64,000 nt of DNA from an uncultured Lachnospiraceae bacterium (GTDB lineage Bacteria; Bacillota; Clostridia; Lachnospirales; Lachnospiraceae): contig CADAOZ010000011.1 of assembly GCA_902789735.1 (NCBI GenBank), positions 1 to 64,000 on the forward strand, given 5' to 3'. The notes below the pieces were generated by a model that was not told the origin of the DNA, ran no database searches, and was given only the letters and a program-made list of their open reading frames with translations. Positions within the stretch are counted from its first letter, which is position 1, and each line of letters starts with the position of its first letter. Positions 18,369-26,010 of this stretch are shown in pieces. Made by a program: the position numbers and the translations under genes.

Positions 18369-18440
18369 GGCTCGTTGGTCAAGAGGTTAAGACGCCGCCC
18401 TCTCACGGCGGAATCATGGGTTCGATTCCCGTACGAGCTG
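18369..18440 (+). tRNA. tRNA-Glu (anticodon CTC)
   Basis: The 72-nt cloverleaf has acceptor arms GGCTCGT/ACGAGCT (first pair G-U), D-loop TTGGTCAAGAGGTTAAGAC, anticodon stem CCGCC/GGCGG with anticodon CTC at 18402-18404, T-loop GGTTCGATTCC and discriminator G. The 3' CCA is not encoded. It reads GAG codons, which suit this GC-rich genome. Confidence 0.95.
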
Positions 18441-18466
18441 CTGACTGTGAAAACAGCCCAACCCGA

Positions 18467-18497
18467 CGCGTCCAGAGTAATCTGGGCGTTTTTTTTA
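18467..18497 (+). terminator. Intrinsic terminator after tRNA-Glu
   Basis: GTCCAGA and TCTGGGC pair around GTAA, followed by eight T residues (18489-18496). It ends the single-tRNA transcript. Confidence 0.8.
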
Positions 18498-18564
18498 TGC
18501 TTTTTTTCATGTTTTTTCAGCTATAATAGACCCAGAAACACCCGGGTCCGGAAGGAGTAGTACC

Positions 18565-19350
18565 ATGATCACAGAGCAGGAATTTCTGGAAAAATATGAT
18601 CCGTCCAGTTTTGAGAGACCTTCTATTACAGCGGACGTGCTGGTCTTTACAGTCAGGGAAAGAACACTGCAGATCCTGATGGTCCGGAGGGATGAGCATC
18701 CCTTCCTGGGCAAATGGTGTCTTCCCGGCAGCTTCATTGGCATGACGGAAACAGCGGAGGAGGCCGCGGCCAGGACACTGGTCAAAGAGGCCGGCATGAA
18801 AGGGGCTGCCATGGAGCAGCTGTATACCTTTTCCGCCATAGACCGGGATCCCCGTATGCGGATCATTTCCATTGCCTATATTGCCATGATGCCCTCCAAT
18901 GCCATGCATTATAAAAAAGGAACCGATGCCGGATCGGCCATCCTGTTCGATATCCTGCGGACAGACAGCGGCTTCCGGCTGACCGCCGAAGTAGACGGAG
19001 AGCTGCTGGAGATCGGCCCGGAGGAGATTGCCTTTGACCATGAAAAGATCATCCGGACAGCCCTGGACCGGATGGCGGGAAAGATTGATTATACGGATAT
19101 CGGCTTCAACTTCCTGGAGGACAAAAACGCCTTTACCCTGACAGACCTGCGCCTGATCTATGACGCGGTCAAGGGGACGGAGGCGGATATCGGCAACTTC
19201 CGCCGTTTCATCAAGAACCGCTATATCATTACCGGCAGGATTCTCAACAACCGGGAGGAGAGAAAGGGATTCGGCAGGCCGGCGGCCACATATCGCTACA
19301 CAGGCGTCAACCGGCAGCAGCCGGCAGCCGGAAAGACCGGTGGTATGTAA
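18565..19350 (+). CDS. NrtR-type regulator: degenerate Nudix domain plus winged helix
   Basis: The protein has 261 residues. The N-terminal Nudix fold (about 20-150) contains the Nudix-box region (residues 56-78) with Glu62 and Arg70. The catalytic REUXEE signature reads RTLVKE, so two of the metal-binding glutamates are missing. The C-terminal half has the NrtR-type winged helix (FTLTDLRLIYDAVKG, then GNFRRFIKNRYIITG). NrtR proteins sense ADP-ribose or related ligands and repress NAD or sugar genes; loss of catalysis is usual for the sensors. The start follows GGAAGGAG, with TATAAT at 18522-18527. No NAD or pentose genes lie nearby, so its target is unknown. Confidence 0.85.
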   Translation: MITEQEFLEKYDPSSFERPSITADVLVFTVRERTLQILMVRRDEHPFLGKWCLPGSFIGMTETAEEAAARTLVKEAGMKGAAMEQLYTFSAIDRDPRMRIISIAYIAMMPSNAMHYKKGTDAGSAILFDILRTDSGFRLTAEVDGELLEIGPEEIAFDHEKIIRTALDRMAGKIDYTDIGFNFLEDKNAFTLTDLRLIYDAVKGTEADIGNFRRFIKNRYIITGRILNNREERKGFGRPAATYRYTGVNRQQPAAGKTGGM

Positions 19351-19414
19351 AGCCGGAACTAAAGAGTACTGTCACTGACGGACCTGCCGGCGGAAATACT
19401 ATCGGACACCAAAA

Positions 19415-19495
19415 CAGACAAAAAACAGACAAAAAACAGACAAAAAACAGATACAATGTCAAAGAAGAGCCGCGGCTGGCATGCTGCGGCTTTGT
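19415..19495 (+). repeat. 11-bp tandem repeat followed by a hairpin
   Basis: CAGACAAAAAA is repeated three times, plus a partial unit, from 19415 to 19451. A stem AGCCGC/GCGGCT with TTGTT (about 19468-19493) follows and may end the NrtR transcript. Confidence 0.7.
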
Positions 19496-19505
19496 TGCGT
19501 TCACT

Positions 19506-19535
19506 AATGAATCGTAATGAATCGTAATGAATCGT
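19506..19535. repeat. 10-bp tandem repeat, three exact copies
   Basis: AATGAATCGT is repeated three times exactly. It sits between the convergent NrtR-type gene and the acetyltransferase gene, 65 bp past the latter's stop. Confidence 0.85.
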
Positions 19536-19600
19536 TTTGATACAGTTTGTTCTGCTGCATACAGGAAGCTGTATCATGATCAGGTGAACAGGTTCGACAA

Positions 19601-20245
19601 TCACATATATTGCGCAATGATCTCCTGCGGGATGTGGCGGCCGTGATCAAAGAAACGGTCATCTTCTTCCGTGATCTGCCGGATGACCCGGCAGGGATTG
19701 CCGACAGCGACGCTTCCGGCAGGGATATCCTTTGTGACAACGGAACCGGCTCCGATGACACTGTCCTTTCCGATCCGGACGCCGGGCAGGATGATGGCGC
19801 CCGCGCCGATCCAGACATGATCTTCAATGATGACCGGCAGGTTATACTGTATATCATGATCACGGAGGGCGGGACTGATCGGATGGGCGCCTGCTGTTAT
19901 GGTCACATTAGGGCCGATCATGACATAGCTGCCGATTTCGATCCTTCCGTCATCAACAAGGGTCAGATTGAAATTGGCATAGACATGGTCTCCCAGAGAG
20001 ACATTATGCCCGCCCCAGTTGGCGTGGACAGGAGGCTCCAGGTAACAGCCCTGCCCTACGGCGGCGAACATTTTCCGCAGCAGGGCCTCTCTGGCGGCAT
20101 AATCCCCGTCGGAAGTCCGGGTCTGGTTATATTCTTCCATATAGGGCAGACAGCTGTGCTGCACCTGCAGGATGTCCGGATCACCGGAATTATAGAGATC
20201 ACCGGAATAAACAATCTCCAGGGCTCTTTTGTACTTGTCAGTCAT
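19601..20245 (-). CDS. Maltose/galactoside O-acetyltransferase family protein (left-handed beta helix)
   Basis: The 214-residue protein belongs to the LacA/Maa/NodL branch of hexapeptide acyltransferases, which move acetyl from acetyl-CoA to sugars. An N-terminal Mac domain (about 5-60) precedes hexapeptide repeats (about 75-190). Conserved elements are HANWGGHNVSLGDHVYANFN, the catalytic-His stretch VTITAGAHPI, and GAIILPGVRIGKDSVIGAGS. The physiological acceptor sugar cannot be told. The gene is monocistronic with AAGGAG before the start. An AT-rich upstream region holds TATTTGAACATAAA twice (20287 and 20303), a candidate promoter or operator area. Confidence 0.92.
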   Translation of the reverse strand: MTDKYKRALEIVYSGDLYNSGDPDILQVQHSCLPYMEEYNQTRTSDGDYAAREALLRKMFAAVGQGCYLEPPVHANWGGHNVSLGDHVYANFNLTLVDDGRIEIGSYVMIGPNVTITAGAHPISPALRDHDIQYNLPVIIEDHVWIGAGAIILPGVRIGKDSVIGAGSVVTKDIPAGSVAVGNPCRVIRQITEEDDRFFDHGRHIPQEIIAQYM

Positions 20246-20439
20246 AATAGCTCCTTCCGCAGGAATAACTGCATTGAAAACTCATGTATTTGAACATAAA
20301 TATATTTGAACATAAAATATTTAATCAGTAAAATATTTGACCAGTCATGCATTTGTTCGCTGATGTACTTTATCACTGTTTCCAGTATCGTAACATATAC
20401 CATTTCATGCCGGTATAGTATTATGTCAACCTTTTCCCG

Positions 20440-20463
20440 CAGGCCTCCGGCCTGTTTTTTTAT
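20440..20463 (+). terminator. Terminator-like hairpin without an obvious upstream gene
   Basis: CAGGCC-TCC-GGCCTG is followed by seven T residues. No plus-strand gene ends just before it. It either insulates the next operon or ends a short untranslated transcript. Confidence 0.55.
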
Positions 20464-20494
20464 GCGGTTTTTTTGGAATTTTTCAAAATACTAC

Positions 20495-20543
20495 TTATAG
20501 TCATATGGACAATAAATAAAAAGACACTATAATTATAGTCATA
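20495..20543 (+). promoter_or_regulatory. Promoter with flanking direct repeats for the vWA/PurA-like operon
   Basis: TGGACA (20506-20511), a 16-nt spacer and TATAAT (20528-20533) form a good promoter. The 11-mer TTATAGTCATA occurs at 20495-20505 and 20533-20543, just outside each promoter element. This looks like a regulator site overlapping both ends of the promoter. Confidence 0.6.
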
Positions 20544-20582
20544 AAGAACATAAGTCCTGCGGGACAGAAAAGGAGGACCATT

Positions 20583-21206
20583 ATGGCAAATAACATGTTT
20601 GGAGAAATGTTTGGAGGAATGTTCGGCAATCTGGCGCCCGGCATGTGCAGACTGACCATAGACGGTCAGGTAGCTGTCAAGACCGGCAATGAATACAGGA
20701 CCTATGATGTGTCCACCGGCAGGCTGACCAACTGCATGAACTTTGTATTCGATATCGGCCAGGAATTCTTCTTTGTGATTCCTGTGACCAAAGTAAAGCC
20801 CGGCGATATTATCCTGGTCAACGGACCGGATGGCAGGCCCTCCCCCAGATGCGTGATCCAGGCTGACGCGGATCAGATCCTGGCAGTCAATTACAGCAAT
20901 TCCACCCGGGAAATCCTGTTGCCTGAGCACAGGATCTTCATGGGAAACACCTATATGTACGGCAAGATCGTCAGCTTCTTTGACGGAAAGAAGTTCCGGG
21001 GCCGCAAGGGCGGCAGCAAGATCCTTCAGTACATGCTGATGCTGAAAATGTTCACCGGCGGCATGGGACGGGGGACAGGTTCCGGTAATCCGGGTGATGG
21101 CGGCATGGGCGGCCTGCTGCCTCTGATGCTGCTGGCCAATACGGATATGGACAATCTTTTCAGCGGCATGTTCGATACGGAAGAAGAGGATGATGAAGAA
21201 GCGTGA
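20583..21206 (+). CDS. Unknown 207-residue protein, first gene of the vWA/PurA-like operon
   Basis: I do not recognise a family with confidence. The N-terminus is Met/Phe/Gly-rich (MFGEMFGGMFGNL). The middle (about 22-140) looks like a beta-rich domain (RLTIDGQVAVKTGNEYRTYD; GDIILVNG; REILLPEHRIFMGNTYMYGKI). The C-terminal part has a Gly/Met-rich segment and a strongly acidic end (FDTEEEDDEEA). No signal peptide is evident. It is preceded by AAGGAGG and its own promoter. A 239-bp gap to the vWA gene is partly filled by tandem repeats. It most likely works with the two downstream genes. Confidence 0.8.
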   Translation: MANNMFGEMFGGMFGNLAPGMCRLTIDGQVAVKTGNEYRTYDVSTGRLTNCMNFVFDIGQEFFFVIPVTKVKPGDIILVNGPDGRPSPRCVIQADADQILAVNYSNSTREILLPEHRIFMGNTYMYGKIVSFFDGKKFRGRKGGSKILQYMLMLKMFTGGMGRGTGSGNPGDGGMGGLLPLMLLANTDMDNLFSGMFDTEEEDDEEA

Positions 21207-21310
21207 ATCATCGGAAGAGAATGGAACAGTAGCGTGAATCATCGTAAGAGAATGATACAGAAGTGCAAAACACCGGAAGAGAATGATACAGAAACGTAAA
21301 ACACCATAAA
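21203..21310 (+). repeat. 31-bp tandem repeat starting at a stop codon
   Basis: Three units of 31 bp (21203, 21234, 21265) plus a partial fourth follow the 207-residue gene. The first unit begins with G plus that gene's TGA stop. The core GGAAGAGAATGATACAG is shared with few changes. Confidence 0.8.
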
Positions 21311-21445
21311 GAACAGCCGGGATTTTCCGGTAATACCGACGGCCCCTGCAGCGGCCGGTGAAGCCGCAGCAGGAAGCCGGAAGGAACAGCGGAAAACATG
21401 CGGGAAGCAGATCCCGTCAAACAGGCAGTCAGAAGGAGGTAAACG

Positions 21446-22507
21446 ATGGGATACGGAAGATGGAGAGAAGAGGATTTCAGAAACTACAGCGCAGGCAGAG
21501 GCAGGACCGTCAGGAAGGACGGAACCCTGGATACCAGCGGGCATACAGCCCAGACCATGTATACGGAGCGGGGCCTGCATCCCGCCCTGGATCCCCGCGG
21601 CGTCATGCGGGAATGCTGCGAGAACGAGGAGCATCCCAACACGATTCCGGTCATCCTGGCTCTGGATGTGACCGGTTCCATGGGAAGCGCGGCCATGGAA
21701 GTGGCGGCGAAACTCAACGAGGTCATGACCGAGCTGCTGGGAACGGACATGGATGTGGAATTCATGGTCATGGGCATCGGGGATCTTGCCTATGACAGGG
21801 CCCCGATTCAGATTAGCCAGTTCGAGTCTGACATCCGCATCGCCGAGCAGCTGGATAAAGTTTATTTCGAAGGCGGCGGCGGAGGAAACATGTTTGAATC
21901 CTATACGGCTGCCTGGTACATGGCTCTGCACCATACCAGACTGGACTGCTGGAAACGCGGACAAAAGGGACTGATCATCACCATGGGTGACGAGCCCATG
22001 AATCCTTACCTGCCGGCCAGGCCGCTGGCGCAGGCAGTCGGAGACCATCTGCAGAGAGACGTGGAGACAGGGAAACTTATGAAAAAGGTTCGCGAAAAAT
22101 ATGATCTGTATCATATTTTTGTCAGACACGGCAGCAATTATTATGAAGCCGGAGCGAAAAAGACCTGGGGCAGGTATCTGGATAAAAAACACTTCCTGTG
22201 CTGTGACGTAAACGGGATCGGTCAGATGCTGACAGGAATCATTACAGCGGAAGCGGAGAAAAGGCTGGCGGCAGGCCCTGCGAAGGGGCTGATCCGTTTT
22301 GCGGACGCAGCGGAAACCAAAGCTGCGGCAGTCGAAACCGGCGCGACAGCAGACGCGCCGGAAGGCACAGCGGAGACGGGCATCAGCTGGGATATAAAAC
22401 CTGAAATGACTGCGGAAACCGCAGACGTGACAGACGGGAAAAAACGTCGGAACCGGAAGGAACACGGAGGCCTGCGGGGGCTCTTTGCAGGCGGCATCAA
22501 CTGGTGA
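21446..22507 (+). CDS. von Willebrand factor A domain protein
   Basis: The 353-residue protein carries a vWA domain (about 65-265) with an apparently working metal site: LALDVTGSMGSA (Asp74, Thr76, Ser78), a glycine run plus Thr in FEGGGGGNMFESYTAAW, and ITMGDEPMN for the third MIDAS Asp. The C-terminal 70 residues are Ala/Thr-rich then basic (GKKRRNRKEHGG), suggesting a flexible tail. There is no signal peptide, so it is cytoplasmic. Strong AAGGAGG precedes the ATG. The partner genes are an unknown protein upstream and a PurA homologue downstream. vWA proteins of this type usually organise complexes; no MoxR ATPase lies nearby. Confidence 0.88.
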   Translation: MGYGRWREEDFRNYSAGRGRTVRKDGTLDTSGHTAQTMYTERGLHPALDPRGVMRECCENEEHPNTIPVILALDVTGSMGSAAMEVAAKLNEVMTELLGTDMDVEFMVMGIGDLAYDRAPIQISQFESDIRIAEQLDKVYFEGGGGGNMFESYTAAWYMALHHTRLDCWKRGQKGLIITMGDEPMNPYLPARPLAQAVGDHLQRDVETGKLMKKVREKYDLYHIFVRHGSNYYEAGAKKTWGRYLDKKHFLCCDVNGIGQMLTGIITAEAEKRLAAGPAKGLIRFADAAETKAAAVETGATADAPEGTAETGISWDIKPEMTAETADVTDGKKRRNRKEHGGLRGLFAGGINW

Positions 22508-22591
22508 GCAGGCAGGAAAAATCCCCTGGAGATGGATGGAAAGCCGGTCCCGGCTAAAAAGTTTACAGACAGGAGAAAAAGGAGGCCGCAT

Positions 22592-23755
22592 ATGGAAAAC
22601 ACAGGCAGAAGAAATATCAGGGTCATCATCGGCGCCAATGCCGGCGATGAAGGAAAAGGAAATGTCACCAACCTGTTCTGTATGACAGAGGAACCGGTCC
22701 TGGGAATCCTGACCAACGGAGGGCCCCAGCGGGGGCACACAGCCTGGAAGGACGGCAAAAGCCATGTGTTCGGCCACTTCTGTGCGGGGACTCTGAACGG
22801 GGCTCTGACCTGGTTCGCCCCGGGCTATATGATCAATCCCATGCAGTTCATGCGGGAATACGGTCAGCTGGAGGCCATGGGCGTCCGGCCCCGGGCTTAT
22901 ATAGATCCGGACTGCCGTTTTACGACGCCCTGGGATATGATGCTGAACCAGACGGCTCACGCCCGGGAAGGCGGCCATCATACCTGCGGCATGGGCATCT
23001 GGGAAACGTACCAGCGCTATGCCCTGACGGAAGACGCCGTCAGAATCGGACAGTACCTGCAGATGACGGAAACAGAGCAGTGGACGTATCTGAGCAGGAT
23101 CCGCGACAGGGCCCTGCAGAGGATGCGGGTGGAAATGGATCCTGCGGCGGCTGCCCGCTGGATCCCTGTGGCAGCGGATGACAATCTGTGCAGGCGTTAC
23201 ATGGAAGACCTGCAGGTCATGTGCACTGAAAAAGCGGCTGTGAAAGGACGCGGAATTCTGACAGAATATGGGAACCTGATCTTTGAGAACGGCCAGGGCC
23301 TGCTACTGGACTGGTCGGACGACGAGGAAGAGGCTGTTTATACGACCCCCAGCCGGACCGGCCTGCATGACGCGGCCGCCCTGATCGAGGAATGCTTCAA
23401 AGGGGAAACGGTAGAAGCCTGCTACGTGACCAGGACCTATCTGACCCGGCACGGGGACGGTCCCCTGCAGACGGAATGCCATAAAGAGGAGCTGGACGCC
23501 AGAGTCAGGGAAACGACCAACGTGACCAATCCCTTTCAGGGACATTTCCGTTTCGGCAGAATGGATACGGAAGCCATGGAAGCCAGGATCCGCAGAGATT
23601 TTGCCGGTGCCGGCCGCAGGAACAACTGGAGGGCAGCCATAGCGGTGACTCATACAGACCAGTGTGATCCCGGCGGGGAGCTGCTGGAGATGACAGAAAG
23701 ATTTGACGAAAGATATCTGATCGGCGGTGTTGGCAGGACGCAGATCCGCAGCTGA
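22592..23755 (+). CDS. Divergent adenylosuccinate synthetase (PurA) homologue
   Basis: The protein has 387 residues, against about 425 for PurA. It keeps the GTP-binding, IMP-activating core: GANAGDEGKG (catalytic Asp19, Lys22) and NGGPQRGHT (catalytic His49). It also keeps the Asn/Gly block ENGQGLLLDW, and RHGDGPLQTE matches the TRVGxGPFPTE segment. The IMP/aspartate loops differ: the TTxxGIGP motif reads HTCGMGIW, and the region around TNPFQGHFRFGRMD replaces GRPRRCGWLD. It is therefore probably a ligase with a changed substrate, not the housekeeping PurA; this is inference. Strong GGAGG 6 nt upstream. Last gene of the operon. Confidence 0.85.
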   Translation: MENTGRRNIRVIIGANAGDEGKGNVTNLFCMTEEPVLGILTNGGPQRGHTAWKDGKSHVFGHFCAGTLNGALTWFAPGYMINPMQFMREYGQLEAMGVRPRAYIDPDCRFTTPWDMMLNQTAHAREGGHHTCGMGIWETYQRYALTEDAVRIGQYLQMTETEQWTYLSRIRDRALQRMRVEMDPAAAARWIPVAADDNLCRRYMEDLQVMCTEKAAVKGRGILTEYGNLIFENGQGLLLDWSDDEEEAVYTTPSRTGLHDAAALIEECFKGETVEACYVTRTYLTRHGDGPLQTECHKEELDARVRETTNVTNPFQGHFRFGRMDTEAMEARIRRDFAGAGRRNNWRAAIAVTHTDQCDPGGELLEMTERFDERYLIGGVGRTQIRS

Positions 23756-23765
23756 CAGCACACAT

Positions 23766-23890
23766 TTCCCGGACTTTGCATCAGAAGAGCCAGACCTGCT
23801 GATTTCCGGGCTTTGCATCAGAAGAACCAAACCTGCTGATTCCCGGACTTTGCATCAGAAGAACCAGACCTGATGATTCCGGGACTTCCC
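23766..23890 (+). repeat. 37-bp tandem repeat, 3.3 copies
   Basis: CGGACTTTGCATCAGAAG-type units recur with an exact 37-bp period (anchors at 23774, 23811, 23848, partial at 23885), differing by a few bases. The array starts about 10 bp past the PurA-like stop. There are no unique spacers, so it is not a CRISPR array. Confidence 0.85.
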
Positions 23891-23957
23891 TGCAGAAATA
23901 ATGAATCTGCAGGGTCAAATCGATTGAAAACACTTAATAACAGGGATCATGAACTGC

Positions 23958-24026
23958 AAAAATCCCGCCCCGGGAACGGAGATGCGCCTGCAGAGGAAGC
24001 GCTTCCGGCACCGGAGCGGGATTTCT
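23958..24026. terminator. Bidirectional terminator between the PurA-like gene and degV
   Basis: AAATCCCGC (23960-23968) pairs with GCGGGATTT (24016-24024) around a structured interior with the palindrome GGAAGCGCTTCC. A and T runs flank it on both sides. Confidence 0.65.
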
Positions 24027-24143
24027 TATAATGAAGGGGTGGTTTCATTATTCTATATTAAGATTCTATATTTAAAATTCTATAGTTTTGGAGAAGTCGC
24101 ATCCGGCGGCCGGGCTGGTTTCAGCTCCCTGCCTTTTCATGGA

Positions 24144-25034
24144 TCAGCCGCTGATTCTTGTACCGTAGAAAATGACAGCCACCATGCCGGGGCCGGTATG
24201 GGCTCCGATCACAGGACTCAGCCCCATGATCTGGATATCAGCATCCGGATTGTACTGGCGGACCAGACCGGCCTCCATGACTGCCAGGTCTTCGGCATCA
24301 CCGTGCATGATATAGACACGGCTGCCGTACTGTTTTTCCAGAGCCGGATCCCTGTGTGTATTGTAAGCAAGGGCCAGTTCTTTCAGGGCTGTCTTGATAC
24401 CCCTTTTCTTATTGACGCTGGTCAGCTTGCCCGCCGGGTCAATGATCAGGATGGGCTTGATATTGAGGGCTGAACCCAGCAGGGCCGTGGTGGCGGGAAT
24501 ACGGCCGCCCCGTTTCAGGTACATGAGGTCATCGACCATAAAGAAATGGCAGATACGGCCGGCCAGACTGCGCAGAGCTTCCGCGTTCTCTTCTACAGAC
24601 ATTCCGGCTTCCCGGTTGCGGACAGCTGCTTCTGTCAGCAGTCCCATGCCTCCTGTGGCGGCCAGGGAATCCACGGGACAGAAAGGTACATCGGGGTAAT
24701 CCTCTGCCAGTTCCCGCGCGGCCAGGCAGGCGGAATTATAGGTCTGTGTCAGGCCGGAAGAAAGGGAAATATAAAGGACACCCTTCTTCTTTTCCAGTTC
24801 CTTGGAGAAGATCGAGATATACTTGCCGGGGGTGATCTGGCTGGTATGGGTCAGTTCGCCGCCCCGCTGGAGCTCATAATATTTATGCAGGACTTCGGGA
24901 GACTCCATCTGACTGCAGAGACGCTCCTCATCTCCCAGCGTATAATTCATAGGTACGATTTTAATATTGTTTCTGGCTGCGAAAACAGGATCGATGTCAC
25001 CTGAAGCATCCATATAAATTGCGTAGTTCTGCAC
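24144..25034 (-). CDS. DegV family fatty-acid-binding protein
   Basis: The protein has about 296 residues. DegV/FakB-type proteins bind a fatty acid and present it to a kinase (FakA), or carry other lipids. Motifs seen: an N-terminal ASGDIDP, THTSQITPGKY, ISLSSGLTQTYNSA, and the C-terminal GDAEDLA and SPVIGAHTGPG. The frame is open to a GTG at 25046. I prefer the GTG at 25034, which has GGAGG 5 nt upstream and gives a family-like N-terminus (QNYAIYMDASGDI). It is divergent from the tetR-type gene; no fakA is visible nearby. Confidence 0.92.
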   Translation of the reverse strand: MQNYAIYMDASGDIDPVFAARNNIKIVPMNYTLGDEERLCSQMESPEVLHKYYELQRGGELTHTSQITPGKYISIFSKELEKKKGVLYISLSSGLTQTYNSACLAARELAEDYPDVPFCPVDSLAATGGMGLLTEAAVRNREAGMSVEENAEALRSLAGRICHFFMVDDLMYLKRGGRIPATTALLGSALNIKPILIIDPAGKLTSVNKKRGIKTALKELALAYNTHRDPALEKQYGSRVYIMHGDAEDLAVMEAGLVRQYNPDADIQIMGLSPVIGAHTGPGMVAVIFYGTRISG

Positions 25035-25160
25035 GATATCCTCCACGGTTTCAGAATATTTCCATTTCGGACGGATAAGCCGGCCGGAATCCTATGATAG
25101 ATATTATAATTTTTTACAGTTAATGGTACAATGGTCACGTAAAAGACATATGATACTTAA

Positions 25161-25185
25161 GTAACAATAAGATTTGAAATGTTAC
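25161..25185. promoter_or_regulatory. Inverted repeat upstream of the TetR-family gene
   Basis: GTAACA (25161-25166) and TGTTAC (25180-25185) form an inverted repeat 16 nt before the regulator gene, in the degV-tetR divergent region. It is a reasonable operator for the TetR-family protein; the pairing is inferred. Confidence 0.4.
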
Positions 25186-25200
25186 ATTTAGGGATTGAAG

Positions 25201-25797
25201 ATGGACAGAAAAGACGACAGAAGAGTACGGCGGACCAAAGCAAATATCAAAAGGGCTTTCATAGAACTTCTGAAAGAAAAATCCCTCCAGAAGATTACAG
25301 TCAGAGAGCTTTCGGAACGGGCGGATATCAACCGGAAGACCTTTTATGCCTACTATACCGGCATGGAGGAGCTGCTGACGTCTGTCATGGATGAAATGCT
25401 GGAAAAATACAGGACCGGTCTGCGCAGGATCAGCTTCCGGGCCGATGATTTTGACGCGGTCAGTCTGTTCCGGACCATCAGTGCCCTGATCCGGGAGGAT
25501 CTGGATCATTATATCCGTTTCCATGAGATCGGCCTGCTGGCCCAGTTCGGGATCAGCGTCAAGGATATCGTTGTCGAGATATTCATGGAGCAGAATAAGA
25601 TTGACACAACGGCAATCCCTGAGAAATACTATCTGTGTGCGGAATATGTTGCTTCAGGGGTCCTGGCGGCTTTTTCCGCCTGGGTCGGCCGGGCCGGCAG
25701 CGGCAGCATGGATATCGATGAATTCACCAACCTGGTCGCAGGCCTGACCCTGGACGGGATCCGGGGCCTGATCCGCCTGCCGGACCCCCAGAAGTGA
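25201..25797 (+). CDS. TetR/AcrR family transcriptional regulator
   Basis: The protein has 198 residues. The N-terminal HTH is typical: RRVRRTKANIKRAFIELLKE, then KITVRELSERADINRKTFYAYYTG. The C-terminal domain is variable and helical, so the ligand cannot be predicted. ATG 25201 has an AGGGA motif upstream; an upstream in-frame TTG at 25195 is less likely. The divergent DegV gene is the most obvious candidate target. The 3' end of the gene is part of a 66-bp partial tandem duplication. Confidence 0.9.
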   Translation: MDRKDDRRVRRTKANIKRAFIELLKEKSLQKITVRELSERADINRKTFYAYYTGMEELLTSVMDEMLEKYRTGLRRISFRADDFDAVSLFRTISALIREDLDHYIRFHEIGLLAQFGISVKDIVVEIFMEQNKIDTTAIPEKYYLCAEYVASGVLAAFSAWVGRAGSGSMDIDEFTNLVAGLTLDGIRGLIRLPDPQK

Positions 25798-25875
25798 AGG
25801 AAGCGGATGTGCCTGGGAGGCATAAGGCTGAATGAGCCGGGCCTGCCGGACCCCCAGAAGTGAAGGAAGCGGATG
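25775..25875 (+). repeat. 35-bp direct repeat spanning the tetR 3' end
   Basis: A 35-bp sequence (starting GCCTGCCGGACCCCCAGAAG) at 25775-25809 is repeated exactly at 25841-25875. The first copy includes the last codons and stop of the TetR-family gene. The second copy lies in the leader of the pseudokinase gene. Confidence 0.9.
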
Positions 25876-26010
25876 CGCCGTGCAGGCAAAGGCTTTCTGA
25901 AAAACATAGAAGAAAAACATAGAAGACAGCCGAAGAAAGCAACAGAGAAGAACAGACTATCGTATAAAGAGAATCTAATATTCAGCATAAACAGCTGCAG
26001 GAGAATTTAT

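Noticed and set aside
21239..22981. 580-codon minus-strand open frame across the vWA and PurA-like genes
   Set aside because: Composition is Pro/Arg/Cys/Ser-rich noise typical of antisense reading in GC-rich DNA; the plus-strand genes have ribosome binding sites and conserved motifs.
22592..23755. Naming the PurA homologue purA
   Set aside because: Substrate-binding loops differ from canonical PurA and the context is not purine synthesis.
23766..23890. Possible CRISPR array
   Set aside because: The 37-bp units are directly adjacent with no unique spacers, and no cas genes are in the window.
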